In this document: piece by piece, positions 45,122 through 54,335 of the stretch
Numbering within the stretch: the stretch's first letter is position 1
Layout of the letters: the number at the start of each line of letters is the position of its first letter
Origin: Microterricola viridarii
GTDB lineage: Bacteria > Actinomycetota > Actinomycetes > Actinomycetales > Microbacteriaceae
DNA length: 64,000 bases
Assembly: GCF_900104895.1 (NCBI RefSeq)
Contig: NZ_LT629742.1
Span: forward strand, 1,426,001 to 1,490,000
Direction of reading: 5' to 3'
Made by a program: the position numbers and the translations under genes
The notes under the pieces: model-generated
Told to the model about the DNA's origin: nothing
Seen by the model: the letters and a program-made list of their open reading frames with translations, nothing else
Databases searched by the model: none

Positions 45122-45760
45122 GTGATCCCCGCCGCCGCATCCGTGAAGCCCGGCCGCGCCAAGCCGCTCGGCCGCGACGAGCGGCGCAGCGCCATCTTGG
45201 ACGCCACCATCCCGCTGCTCATCGCGCACGGGCGCGATGTCACCAGCAAGCAGATCGCGGCCGCCGCCGGCATCGCCGAGGGCACCATCTACCGGGTCTT
45301 CGCCGACAAGGAAGAGTTGCTCGCCGCCGCCCTGCACCGGCACATGGACGGCGGGGCGCTCGCGGCCTCCCTGCTGCAGATCCCGCCCGCCGCCGACCTG
45401 GACGAATCGGTCGCGACCATCGTGTCGCTGCTGCAGGTGCGCGTGCGCGAACTCTTCGGCCTCATGGTCGCGCTCGACTTCTGGTCGAGGCCGCGGGCGG
45501 ATGCCACCCGCCACAATCGGCCGGACAACGAGGCGATCCTCGGCGCGGTCGCCGACGTCCTGGCCCGGCACGCCGACGAGCTGCGCGTGCCGCCCCGCCG
45601 TGCCGCCCAGATGATCCGGCTGACCACGCTCTCGATGACGCATCCGCTGCTCAGCGAGGGCGAGAACTTCACGACGGCGGAGATCGCCGCGCTGCTCCTG
45701 CACGGGCTGACCGCATCCGCCCCCGCACAGACTCACACCACCGCCCCCTCGAACGACTAG
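45122..45760 (+). CDS. TetR-family transcriptional regulator
   Basis: A 212-residue repressor. The DNA-binding domain spans about 18-65: RRSAILDATIPLLIAHGRDV, SKQIAAAAGIAEGTIYRVFA (recognition helix) and DKEELLAAAL. The C-terminal ligand-binding domain is divergent, as usual. The start is GTG at 45122, directly behind the -10 box. The exporter genes follow after seven bases in the same direction, so it most likely represses their transcription until an exported compound binds. Confidence 0.92.
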   Translation: MIPAAASVKPGRAKPLGRDERRSAILDATIPLLIAHGRDVTSKQIAAAAGIAEGTIYRVFADKEELLAAALHRHMDGGALAASLLQIPPAADLDESVATIVSLLQVRVRELFGLMVALDFWSRPRADATRHNRPDNEAILGAVADVLARHADELRVPPRRAAQMIRLTTLSMTHPLLSEGENFTTAEIAALLLHGLTASAPAQTHTTAPSND

Positions 45761-45767
45761 GAGTCCC

Positions 45768-47501
45768 ATGCTTCTCCCACTGGTCTGGCGCTATTTGAAG
45801 CCCTACCGCTGGCTGCTCCTCTGGGTGGTCGTGTTCCAACTGGCGCAGTCGATCGCCTCGCTCTACCTGCCGACGCTCAACGCCGACATCATCGACCAGG
45901 GTGTCGCGAAGGGCGACACGGCGTACATCATCACGACCGGCGGGTGGATGCTGTTGATCACCCTCGGCCAGGTGATCTGCGCGATCGTGGCCGTCTACTT
46001 CGGCGCGCGCGCCGCCATGGCGCTCGGCCGGGACCTCCGCCAGGGGGTGTTCGAGAAGGTCGGCCAGTTCTCGGAGCGCGAGGTCGCGCTCTTCGGCGCC
46101 CCCTCGCTGATCACCCGCTCCACCAACGACGTGCAACAGGTGCAGATGCTGGTGCTCATGACCTGCACCATCCTGGTCAGCGCGCCCATCCTCTGCGTCG
46201 GCGGCATCATCATGGCGATGCGGCAGGACCTCGAGCTGTCCTGGCTGATCGCGGTCGCGGTGCCCGTGCTGCTCATCGCGGTCGGGCTGATCGTGATGCG
46301 CATGGTGCCGCTGTTCCGCTCCATGCAGAAGCGCATCGACCGGGTGAACACGGTGCTGCGCGAGCAGCTCACCGGCATCCGGGTGATCCGCGCCTTCGTG
46401 CGCGAGCCGATCGAGGCCGCGCGCTTCGGCACCGCCAACGCCGAGCTCACCGACACGGCGCTGCGGGCGGGGCGCCTCATGGCCCTGCTGTTCCCCGTCG
46501 TGATGCTCGTGCTCAACGTCTCCAGCATCGCCGTGCTCTGGTTCGGGGCATTCCGGATCGACGACGGCTCCATGCAGGTGGGCACCCTGACGGCGTTCCT
46601 CAGCTACCTCATGCAGATCCTGATGTCCGTCATGATGGCGACGTTCATGGCGGTCATGATCCCGCGCGCCGCCGTCTGCGCCGACCGCATCCAGGAGGTG
46701 CTCGGCACGGAGCCGAGCGTCACGCCGCCGGCGAACCCCGTCGTCAGCCTGCACGGGGTCGGCTCCATCGCGCTGGATGACGTCGCCTTCTCCTACCCGG
46801 GGGCCGAGCAGCCGGTGCTGACCGACGTGAGCTTCATCACGCGCCCCGGCACGACGACCGCCGTCATCGGCAGCACCGGCTCCGGCAAGACCACCCTCGT
46901 CAACCTGCTGCCGCGGCTGTTCGACGCCACGGCCGGCACGGTGGAGATCGACGGGGTCGACGTGCGGCAGATCGACCAGGAGCTGCTCTGGGGCCACATC
47001 GGCCTGGTGCCGCAGAAGCCCTACCTGTTCTCCGGAACGGTGGCCAGCAACCTGCGCTACGGCAAGAGCGATGCAACCGACGAGGAGCTCTGGCACGCCC
47101 TCGGGGTCGCCCAGGCGCGGGACTTCGTCGCCTCGATGCCCGGCGGGCTCGACGCGCCCATCAGCCAGGGCGGCACGAACGTGTCCGGCGGGCAACGACA
47201 GCGGCTGGCGATCGCCAGGGCCCTCGTGAAGCGGCCGGCGATCTACATCTTCGACGACTCCTTCTCTGCGCTGGACCTGACCACCGACGCGAACCTGCGG
47301 CGGGCGCTGCGAGCCGACATCGGCGACGCCACGCTGTTCATCGTCGCCCAGAGGGTGTCGACCATCGTCGACGCCGACCAGATCCTGGTGCTCGAGGGCG
47401 GTGAGATCGTCGGCCGCGGCACGCACGACGAGCTGCTGGAGAGCTCGGAGACCTATGCGGAGATCGTCTCTTCGCAGCTCACCGCGGAGGAGGCAGCATG
47501 A
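45768..47501 (+). CDS. heterodimeric ABC exporter, half 1 (degenerate ATP site)
   Basis: A 577-residue half-transporter: six membrane helices (about 15-310) then a nucleotide-binding domain. Walker A GSTGSGKTT starts at about 368, and the signature VSGGQRQR at 472 is canonical. Walker B reads IYIFDDSFSALD, with Asp497 where the catalytic glutamate is expected. That replacement marks the non-hydrolysing site of heterodimeric exporters such as TM287/288 or BmrCD. AGGAGTCCC precedes the ATG. The stop overlaps the start of half 2. Confidence 0.93.
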   Translation: MLLPLVWRYLKPYRWLLLWVVVFQLAQSIASLYLPTLNADIIDQGVAKGDTAYIITTGGWMLLITLGQVICAIVAVYFGARAAMALGRDLRQGVFEKVGQFSEREVALFGAPSLITRSTNDVQQVQMLVLMTCTILVSAPILCVGGIIMAMRQDLELSWLIAVAVPVLLIAVGLIVMRMVPLFRSMQKRIDRVNTVLREQLTGIRVIRAFVREPIEAARFGTANAELTDTALRAGRLMALLFPVVMLVLNVSSIAVLWFGAFRIDDGSMQVGTLTAFLSYLMQILMSVMMATFMAVMIPRAAVCADRIQEVLGTEPSVTPPANPVVSLHGVGSIALDDVAFSYPGAEQPVLTDVSFITRPGTTTAVIGSTGSGKTTLVNLLPRLFDATAGTVEIDGVDVRQIDQELLWGHIGLVPQKPYLFSGTVASNLRYGKSDATDEELWHALGVAQARDFVASMPGGLDAPISQGGTNVSGGQRQRLAIARALVKRPAIYIFDDSFSALDLTTDANLRRALRADIGDATLFIVAQRVSTIVDADQILVLEGGEIVGRGTHDELLESSETYAEIVSSQLTAEEAA

Positions 47502-49585
47502 GCGAGGCAGACGACAACACGACGGAGGGCGCCGCGACCGCCGCCCCCCGGCGCGGCCCGATGGGACGCGGGCCGATGGCCGGCGCCGCCCCCGTCGAGA
47601 AGGCGATGAACTTCGGCCCGTCGCTGAAGCGGCTGCTCGGCCGGCTCCGCCCCGAGTGGTTCCAGATCATCTCCGTCACGATCCTCGCCGTCATCGGCGT
47701 CGTGTTCAGCGTGCTCGGCCCGAAGCTGCTCGGCCAGGGCACGAACATCATCTTCGAGGGCGTCGTCTCTGCCCAGATGCCGGCCGGCGCGACGAAGGAG
47801 GAGGTGCTCGAACAGCTGCGCTCCTCCGGGCAGGGCCAGCTGGCCGACATGCTCTCCTCGATGAACCTCACCCCGGGGCAGGGCATCGACTTCGCCGCAC
47901 TCGGCAGCGTGCTGCTCGGCGTGCTCGCGCTGTACCTCGCGGCCTCGCTGTTCCTCTGGCTGCAGGGCTTCGTGCTGAACGGCAGCGTGCAGCGCACCGT
48001 CTACCGGCTCCGGCAGGACATCGAGGTGAAGCTGAACGCGCTCCCGCTCAGCTACTTCGACAAGACGCAGCGCGGCGAACTGCTCAGCAGGGTCACGAAC
48101 GACATCGACAACGTCTCGCAGAGCCTGCAGCAGACGCTGAGCCAGGCCTTGACGTCGATCCTGACCGTCATCGGCGTGATGGTCATGATGTTCACCATCT
48201 CGCCGCTGCTCGCGCTCGTCGCGCTCGTGACCATCCCGCTGACGCTGCTCATCACGGTGATCATCGGCAAGCGCTCGCAGAAGCTCTTCGTCGACCAGTG
48301 GAAGCACACCGGCGAGCTCAACGCGCGCATCGAGGAGACCTACACCGGGCACTCCCTGGTCAAGGTCTTCGGCCGCCAGCAGGAGACGAACGACGAGTTC
48401 ACCGAGAAGAACGAGGAGCTGTACGGGGCCAGCTTCGGCGCCCAGTTCGTCTCCGGCATCATCATGCCGGCGATGATGTTCGTCGGGAACCTCGTCTACG
48501 TCGCCATCGCCGTGATCGGCGGCCTGATGGTCGCCAGCGGCCAGATGAGCCTCGGCGACGTGCAGGCCTTCATCCAGTACTCCCGGCAGTTCACGCAGCC
48601 GCTCAGCCAGCTGGGCTCGATGGCGAACCTGCTGCAGTCCGGCGTCGCCTCGGCCGAGCGGGTGTTCCAGCTGCTCGACGCCGAGGAGCAGAGCCCGGAT
48701 GCCGAAGCGCCCGCCGAGGCGGCACCGGCCCCCGCCGCGCCGGCGCGCGCGGGAGCCCTGGCCGCGGCATCCGCGCGCACCGAGCCCGCGCGCGCGGACT
48801 CTGGGCGCACGGCACCCGGGGAGGGCAGCGGCCGCCTCGTGTTCGAGGACGTCTGCTTCCGCTACGCCCCGGACAAGCCGCTGATCGAGCACGTGAACCT
48901 CGTCGCCGAGCCCGGGCACACGATCGCGATCGTCGGGCCGACCGGTGCGGGCAAGACCACGCTGGTCAACCTGATCATGCGCTTCTACGAACTGGACTCC
49001 GGCCGGATCACGCTCGACGGCACCGACATCGCGACGATGACCAGGGCGGAGCTGCGCGGCCGGATGGGCATGGTGTTGCAGGACACCTGGCTGTTCGGCG
49101 GCACCATCCGGGAGAACATCGCCTACGGCCGGCCGGGTGCCACGGAGGAGGAGATCCTCGCCGCCGCCCAGGCCACCTACGTCGACCGCTTCGTGCGCGC
49201 CCTGCCGGAGGGCTACGACACGGTGCTCGACGACGAGGCCGGCAACATCAGTGCCGGTGAGAAGCAGCTGATCACGATCGCGCGCGCCTTCCTCGCCCAG
49301 CCGAGCGTGCTGATCCTGGACGAGGCGACGAGCTCGGTCGACACCCGCACCGAGTTGCTCGTGCAGAAGGCCATGAACGCCCTGCGCAGCGACCGCACCA
49401 GCTTCGTCATCGCCCACCGGCTCTCCACGATCCGGGACGCCGATCTCATCGTGGTGATGGAGAACGGGCAGATCGTCGAGCAGGGCACGCATGCCGAGCT
49501 GCTGCAGGAGGGCGGCGCGTACTACCGCCTCTACAACGCGCAGTTCGAGGCGCCGGCGTTGGAGGGCGAGGAGGGCGCGGCGTAA
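47498..49585 (+). CDS. heterodimeric ABC exporter, half 2 (hydrolysing ATP site)
   Basis: A 695-residue half-transporter. It has a polar N-terminus, six helices interrupted by a roughly 60-residue extracytoplasmic loop near residues 80-130 (EGVVSAQMPAGATKEEVLEQ), a low-complexity Ala/Pro/Arg linker near 400-440 and the nucleotide-binding domain. Walker A is GPTGAGKTT; Walker B VLILDEATSSVD has the catalytic Glu609. The signature is ISAGEKQ (residues 584-590) instead of LSGGQ, complementing the degenerate Walker B of half 1. The drug or lipid exported is unknown. Confidence 0.93.
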   Translation: MSEADDNTTEGAATAAPRRGPMGRGPMAGAAPVEKAMNFGPSLKRLLGRLRPEWFQIISVTILAVIGVVFSVLGPKLLGQGTNIIFEGVVSAQMPAGATKEEVLEQLRSSGQGQLADMLSSMNLTPGQGIDFAALGSVLLGVLALYLAASLFLWLQGFVLNGSVQRTVYRLRQDIEVKLNALPLSYFDKTQRGELLSRVTNDIDNVSQSLQQTLSQALTSILTVIGVMVMMFTISPLLALVALVTIPLTLLITVIIGKRSQKLFVDQWKHTGELNARIEETYTGHSLVKVFGRQQETNDEFTEKNEELYGASFGAQFVSGIIMPAMMFVGNLVYVAIAVIGGLMVASGQMSLGDVQAFIQYSRQFTQPLSQLGSMANLLQSGVASAERVFQLLDAEEQSPDAEAPAEAAPAPAAPARAGALAAASARTEPARADSGRTAPGEGSGRLVFEDVCFRYAPDKPLIEHVNLVAEPGHTIAIVGPTGAGKTTLVNLIMRFYELDSGRITLDGTDIATMTRAELRGRMGMVLQDTWLFGGTIRENIAYGRPGATEEEILAAAQATYVDRFVRALPEGYDTVLDDEAGNISAGEKQLITIARAFLAQPSVLILDEATSSVDTRTELLVQKAMNALRSDRTSFVIAHRLSTIRDADLIVVMENGQIVEQGTHAELLQEGGAYYRLYNAQFEAPALEGEEGAA

Positions 49586-49614
49586 CCGGCCGGGCCGGGC
49601 TCCCTGCCGGGTGC

Positions 49615-49700
49615 GTGCACCGCGTCTGTTGTGCACCGCGTCAGTTGTGCACGGCGCGAGTTGTGCACCGCTCGCGTTGTGCACCGCGTCTGTTGTGCAC
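49615..49700. repeat. six tandem copies of a 16-bp repeat
   Basis: GTGCAC recurs at 49615, 49631, 49647, 49663, 49679 and 49695, exactly 16 bp apart, with the unit close to GTGCACCGCGTCTGTT. The array lies 30 bp after the exporter stop codon. Confidence 0.92.
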
Positions 49701-49728
49701 AGGGCGGCCCGGCTCGGCAGTTGTGCAC
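49692..49728 (+). repeat. 37-bp paired-nonamer element, copy 2
   Basis: GTTGTGCAC at 49692 and at 49720, with a 28-bp pitch. The first nonamer is also the last unit of the 16-bp array. Confidence 0.65.
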
Positions 49729-49780
49729 AGCAGCCAGCTGGGGGCTTCCGACGGGTGCGTCCGCGGCGAAGAATCGCCGC

Positions 49781-50965
49781 ATGACAACGATCATCACGGC
49801 CCACGAGCCGCAGGAGTTCCTGGCCATCGTGCCCGAGCTGGCCGGCTTCCGGCCGGTTCAGAGCATGGTGCTTGTCGCCTTTCGTGGCTCACGCAGCTGC
49901 GGCGCGCTCCGCGTCGACCTGCCGCCGGCCGGACCGGTCGATGCCGACACCGTGAACGCCATGGCGTCCTCGCTGATCGGCATGCTCTGCAAGATCCCCG
50001 AGGTGGATGCCGTGGTGCCGGTGGCGTACACGGCTGCCCGCTTCGGCGCCGGCAGTATCCCGCCGCACGGCGAGCTCATGAACGCGCTGATCTTCCACGC
50101 CGGCCAGTCCGGCTTCCGGGTGCGGGACGCCCTGTGCGTCGCCGCCGACGGCTGGGCGTCCTACTTCGACACGGCGGTGCCGCGCGGCGGGCGCGCGCTC
50201 GAGTTGATCGCGGATGCCCGCCCACCGGGTGCCGGCCGCCCGGCCGCCCTCGACGACCAGCATGGCCCCGCGCTGGATGAGTCCTCGGCTGACCTCGCGA
50301 CCCGGCAGCGGATCGGCCGCCTTCTCGCCCGGTTCCGGGAGATGGCCAGCGACCCCGCGGCACTCGGCGTGCCGTCGGCCGAGCTGGACGTGCTGCTGGG
50401 TGTTCCGGCGATCGTGGAGTCGAGCCTCGCCGGGCAGCCTGGCGAGCTGAGTGACCTGCACGCGGCCGCGCTGCTCTTCACGATGCAGTCGCCGCCCAGC
50501 AGGGACGTGCTCCTGCTGCAGTTCGCCTTCGGGGCGGGCGCCGGTCTCGCGGCGGAGCGCGAGAACGAGCGCTTCGCCGCCGGCGAACCGGGTGCAGGCG
50601 AGCAGAGCGCCCGACTGCTCTGGGGGGAGGGGCCGCGACCGGACCCGGAGCGCGTCGAGGCGGCGATCGCCCTCCTGCTCGAGCTCGTGGCGCGGTCCCC
50701 GCGCAGTCGCAAGCCGCCGCCGCTCACCCTGCTCGCCTGGCTGAACTGGGCGCTCGGGCGCAGCAGCCGGGCCGGGGTGCTGCTGGGCATGGCCCTGGGC
50801 ATCGACCCCGGCTATGGGCTGGCCGGCCTGCTGGATGCCATGCTGCGGGCCGGGCATGTGCCGGAGTGGGCCTTCGCGGTGCCGGTTGAGCGGCCGGCAC
50901 CGCGCCGGATCAGGCGGTCGGCTGGTCGAACCGCGCCCCGCGCGGATCGGAGGGCAGCACGGTGA
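49781..50965 (+). CDS. DUF4192-family protein
   Basis: A 394-residue soluble actinobacterial protein. The N-terminus MTTIITAHEPQEFLAIVPEL followed by FRPVQSMVLVAF is the DUF4192 signature, and LTLLAWLNWALGRSSRAGVL is the late conserved segment. Function is not known. The frame stays open upstream through the 16-bp repeat array, but those codons are not conserved-looking, so I start at ATG 49781. Its last 56 bp overlap the 3' end of the convergent DUF805 gene. Confidence 0.8.
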   Translation: MTTIITAHEPQEFLAIVPELAGFRPVQSMVLVAFRGSRSCGALRVDLPPAGPVDADTVNAMASSLIGMLCKIPEVDAVVPVAYTAARFGAGSIPPHGELMNALIFHAGQSGFRVRDALCVAADGWASYFDTAVPRGGRALELIADARPPGAGRPAALDDQHGPALDESSADLATRQRIGRLLARFREMASDPAALGVPSAELDVLLGVPAIVESSLAGQPGELSDLHAAALLFTMQSPPSRDVLLLQFAFGAGAGLAAERENERFAAGEPGAGEQSARLLWGEGPRPDPERVEAAIALLLELVARSPRSRKPPPLTLLAWLNWALGRSSRAGVLLGMALGIDPGYGLAGLLDAMLRAGHVPEWAFAVPVERPAPRRIRRSAGRTAPRADRRAAR

Positions 50966-51365
50966 AGATGAAGATGATCAGGGAGCCGATCGACGGGATC
51001 AGGTTGAGGAACCACATCCAGCCGCTGAAGTTGATGTCGTGCAGCCTGCGCACGGTGAGGGCGAGCCCCGGGATGACGGTCGCGAGTGTCCATGCCCCGA
51101 TGAGCACGAGTCCGATCACTGCAATCACGCCGGGCGTCGAGGCGCCCGTGGCCGGATCGATGGTGGAGGTGGGCAGGCCGAGCGCGAGGGTGACGCCGAA
51201 CAGCACCAGCAGCACCAGCCCGTTGGCCAGCGCCCAGTACCAGTACTCGCTGCGGCTGGCGCGGCCAGAGAAAGTGGCGTATTTCTTCCAGAAACGCGAG
51301 AAGGCCTCGCCGAAGGATGCGCCGTAGAGGGGCGCCCAGAGTGGGGTGCTTGTAATGGTGGACAT
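50910..51365 (-). CDS. DUF805 membrane protein
   Basis: A 151-residue inner-membrane protein. FSGRASRSEYWYWALANGL is the DUF805 signature near residue 32. Four hydrophobic segments follow, with VRRLHDINFSGWMWFLNLIP as the second conserved motif. Function unknown. Its 3' end overlaps the convergent DUF4192 gene by 56 bp. Confidence 0.88.
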   Translation of the reverse strand: MSTITSTPLWAPLYGASFGEAFSRFWKKYATFSGRASRSEYWYWALANGLVLLVLFGVTLALGLPTSTIDPATGASTPGVIAVIGLVLIGAWTLATVIPGLALTVRRLHDINFSGWMWFLNLIPSIGSLIIFIFTVLPSDPRGARFDQPTA

Positions 51366-51507
51366 AGTCGCTCAGTGTACGGATCGTTCCACCCTGGGCG
51401 GCGCGACGCGCCCGGGATTCGCGGCAACGGCCGGGCCGGGCCGCCCAGCGTCCTCCGGGTGGCGCAGCTCCGCTGCCGGTGCGTGCCCGGGCCGGTGCCT
51501 GTCCGAG

Positions 51508-52950
51508 TCAGTGGCCGGTGAGCGGCGCCATCAGCTTCGCGGCGAGCGACGGCCGCTTGGTCAGCCCCTGCTCGACATCGGCGAGGCCCGTGGCGAGAAG
51601 CCCCAGGTTGGATCCGACGAAGCGCAGCGGCTCCGGCTCCCAGCGCGGCGAGCGGTGGTTGACCCAGGGCAGCTCCGTCAGCGGGCCCTGCTCGTCCCGG
51701 ATCAGCGCGCTGAGGGTGCGGCCGGCCAGGTTCGTGGTGCTCAGCCCGTCGCCGACATAGCCGCCGGCGATGCCGACACCGGTCTTCGGGTTGAAGCTCG
51801 CCGTCGCATGCCAGTCGCGGCTGACGCCGAGCGGCCCGCCCCACCGGTGGGTGATGGCGGCATCCGCCGCAGCGGGGAAGAGGTCGGCGAGGGTGCGCTG
51901 CAGGTGGCCGAAGACACGCGGGTCGCGGTCGTACTCCTCGCGGATGGCGCTGCCCCAGTGGTAGCGGGCGCCGCGCCCGCCGAAGGCGAGCCGGTTGTCG
52001 GCCGTGCGCTGGCCGTAGATCACGAGGTGGCGGTAGTCGGTGAACGTCTGGCCGTGCTCGATGCCGATCTCGCGCCAGACGTCATCGCTGAGCGGCTCCG
52101 TCGCGATCATCAGCGAGTACAGCGGCAGCACGTGCCGGCCGACCCGGGGCAGCGCCGCCCCGTACCCCTCGACGGCGATCACGATGTTCGTCGCCGACAC
52201 CGCGCCGTCGACGCTGCTGCCGTCGGGCAGCTCGGAGCGGAACCGGACCCGCCGGGCGAACCAGTTGGTCACCTCGGTGTGCTCGAAGAGGGAGACGCCG
52301 AGCGACTCGACCACCCGTGCCAGCCCGCGCACCAGCTTCGCCGGCTGGATCCGGGCGCAGGACGGGTCGAAGACGGCGCCGAGCGGGCGCTCGCTGCCGG
52401 ATCCCCGAGCCCCGAACCGCTCGCCGACCTGCTCGGCGCCCCAGAGCTCCAGCTTGTCGACGCCGTACTCGGCCGCGGCGGCGACGTCGGCCGTGGCCGC
52501 AGCCAACTGCGGGGCGTTGCGCGCGAAGGAGACCGTGCCGCCCTGGGCGAAATCGCAGTCGATGCCCTCGGCGGCGCTCGCCCGGGCGACCTCGTCGACG
52601 GTGTCGATCATGGCCTGGCGCATGGCGACGGCCGCCTCCCGCCCGTGGCTGCGCTTCAGCGCCTCCGCGGAGGTCGGGAACAGCGACGAGCACCAGCCGC
52701 CGTTCCGCCCGGAGGCGCCGAAACCGGCGATGTGCTTTTCCAACACGGCGATCTTCAGGCTCGGGTCGGCCTTCGCCAGGTAGTAGGCCGTCCACAGCCC
52801 GGTCAGGCCGCCGCCGACGATGCAGACGTCGAAGGCGGCGTTGCGGCCGAGCGCTGGGCGCGGCCGCAGGTCGTCGGTGCCGGAGGCCAGCAACGCGTCG
52901 AGCCAGAGGCTGGGCGGTGCCGCAGCCTCCCGGCTCAGAGCCGTGACCAC
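51508..52950 (-). CDS. FAD-dependent amine oxidase (DAO family, PuuB-like)
   Basis: A 480-residue flavoenzyme. The FAD-binding motif CIVGGGLTGLWTAYYLAK is near residues 43-60. GFGASGRNGGWCSSLFP is the family's second motif, and the C-terminal GIAGGYVGDGLSTTNLAGR contacts the flavin. The pattern fits gamma-glutamylputrescine oxidase-like DAO proteins. It overlaps the aminotransferase gene by 16 bp and with it and the aldehyde dehydrogenase suggests polyamine or amine catabolism. Exact substrate is inference. Confidence 0.82.
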   Translation of the reverse strand: MVTALSREAAAPPSLWLDALLASGTDDLRPRPALGRNAAFDVCIVGGGLTGLWTAYYLAKADPSLKIAVLEKHIAGFGASGRNGGWCSSLFPTSAEALKRSHGREAAVAMRQAMIDTVDEVARASAAEGIDCDFAQGGTVSFARNAPQLAAATADVAAAAEYGVDKLELWGAEQVGERFGARGSGSERPLGAVFDPSCARIQPAKLVRGLARVVESLGVSLFEHTEVTNWFARRVRFRSELPDGSSVDGAVSATNIVIAVEGYGAALPRVGRHVLPLYSLMIATEPLSDDVWREIGIEHGQTFTDYRHLVIYGQRTADNRLAFGGRGARYHWGSAIREEYDRDPRVFGHLQRTLADLFPAAADAAITHRWGGPLGVSRDWHATASFNPKTGVGIAGGYVGDGLSTTNLAGRTLSALIRDEQGPLTELPWVNHRSPRWEPEPLRFVGSNLGLLATGLADVEQGLTKRPSLAAKLMAPLTGH

Positions 52951-54332
52951 GCCTCGCTCAACACACCGCGCAGGATGTCGGTGATCTCGGTGAACTCGGC
53001 CGGCCCGATGGTCAGCGGCGGCGCCAGCTGCACGACGGGGTCGCCGCGGTCGTCGGCCCGGCAGTACAGGCCGGCGTCGTAGAGGCCCTTGGAGAGGAAG
53101 CCGCGCAGCAGTCGCTCGGACTCCTCATCGTTGAAGGTCTCCTTCGTCGCCTTGTCCTTGACCAGCTCGATGCCGAAGAAGTAGCCGTCGCCGCGCACAT
53201 CGCCGACGATCGGGAGGTCGAGCAGCGTCTCCAGCGAGGCCCGGAACAGGGGGGAGTTCTCGCGCACGCGCTCGTTGAGCTTCTCCTCCTCGAAGATGTC
53301 CAGGTTCTCCAGTGCCACCGCGGCCGAGACGGGGTGACCGCCGAAGGTGTAGCCGTGGTAGAAGGTCGTGTCGCCCTTCGAGAACGGCTCGTAGATGCGA
53401 TCGCTCACGATGGTCGCGCCGATCGGGGAGTAGCCGCTCGTCATGCCCTTGGCGCAGGTGATCATGTCCGGCACGTAGCCGTACTGGTCGCAGGCGAACA
53501 TGTGGCCGATCCGGCCGAAGGCGCAGATGACCTCGTCGCTGACCAGCAGCACGTCGTACTTGTCGCAGATCTCGCGGACGCGCTGGAAGTAGCCGGGAGG
53601 CGGCGGGAAGCAGCCGCCCGAGTTCTGCACCGGCTCCAGGAACACGGCCGCGACGGTCTCCGGGCCCTCGAACTGGATCATCTCCTCGATGCGGTTGGCC
53701 GCCCAGACGCCGAACTGCTCCAGGTCATCGCTCGGGGCGCCGACCTCGCCGGCCCGGTAGAAGTTGGTGTTCGGCACCCGGAAGCCGCCGGGCGTGATGG
53801 GCTCGAACATCTCCTTCATCGCCGGGATGCCGGTGATGGCGAGGGCGCCCTGCGGGGTGCCGTGGTAGGCGACGGCGCGCGAGATCACCTTGTGCTTGGT
53901 GGGGCGGCCCTGCAGCTTCCAGTAGTACTTGGCGAGCTTGAACGCCGTCTCGACGGCCTCGCCGCCGCCGGTGGAGAAGAACACCTTGTTCAGGTCGCCC
54001 GGCGCGTAGTCGGCCAGCCGGTCGGCCAGCTCGATCGCAGAGGGGTGGGCGTAGGACCACAGCGGGAAGAAGGCGAGCTCCTCCGCCTGCTTGGCCGCGA
54101 CCTCGGCCAGGCGCTTGCGGCCGTGGCCGGCGTTCACGACGAACAACCCGGAGAGGCCGTCGAAGTACTTCTTGCCCTTCGAGTCGAAGATGTGGTGGCC
54201 CTCACCCCTGGTGATGATCGGCACATCGTTCTGCTCGAAGCTGGACTGGCGGGTGAAGTGCATCCAGAGGTGGTCTTTGGCCTTCTGCTGCAGTTGCTCT
54301 TCGCTGAGCTGCGGACGAGTTGAGATTCCCAT
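52935..54332 (-). CDS. class III aminotransferase (putrescine/diamine-type)
   Basis: A 465-residue PLP enzyme. The Schiff-base lysine is K295 in ITCAKGMTSGYSPIGA, and the pyridine-nitrogen aspartate is D266 in LLVSDEVICAFGR. STGGGEAVETAFKLAKYYW binds the cofactor phosphate. The pattern resembles SpuC-like putrescine-pyruvate or beta-alanine-pyruvate aminotransferases. It is next to an Lrp regulator (three bases apart) and upstream of the flavin oxidase gene. Confidence 0.87.
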   Translation of the reverse strand: MGISTRPQLSEEQLQQKAKDHLWMHFTRQSSFEQNDVPIITRGEGHHIFDSKGKKYFDGLSGLFVVNAGHGRKRLAEVAAKQAEELAFFPLWSYAHPSAIELADRLADYAPGDLNKVFFSTGGGEAVETAFKLAKYYWKLQGRPTKHKVISRAVAYHGTPQGALAITGIPAMKEMFEPITPGGFRVPNTNFYRAGEVGAPSDDLEQFGVWAANRIEEMIQFEGPETVAAVFLEPVQNSGGCFPPPPGYFQRVREICDKYDVLLVSDEVICAFGRIGHMFACDQYGYVPDMITCAKGMTSGYSPIGATIVSDRIYEPFSKGDTTFYHGYTFGGHPVSAAVALENLDIFEEEKLNERVRENSPLFRASLETLLDLPIVGDVRGDGYFFGIELVKDKATKETFNDEESERLLRGFLSKGLYDAGLYCRADDRGDPVVQLAPPLTIGPAEFTEITDILRGVLSEAWSRL

Positions 54333-54335
54333 GAT

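Noticed and set aside
49615-49728. GTTGTGCAC array as a DnaA-box cluster or origin
   Set aside because: TTGTGCACA differs from the high-GC DnaA box TTGTCCACA at a central base, there is no AT-rich unwinding region, and no dnaA, dnaN or gyrase gene is near.
51366-51507. Small gene between DUF805 and the flavin oxidase genes
   Set aside because: The 142 bp show no frame with a start and ribosome site; I see nothing there beyond the likely DUF805 promoter.
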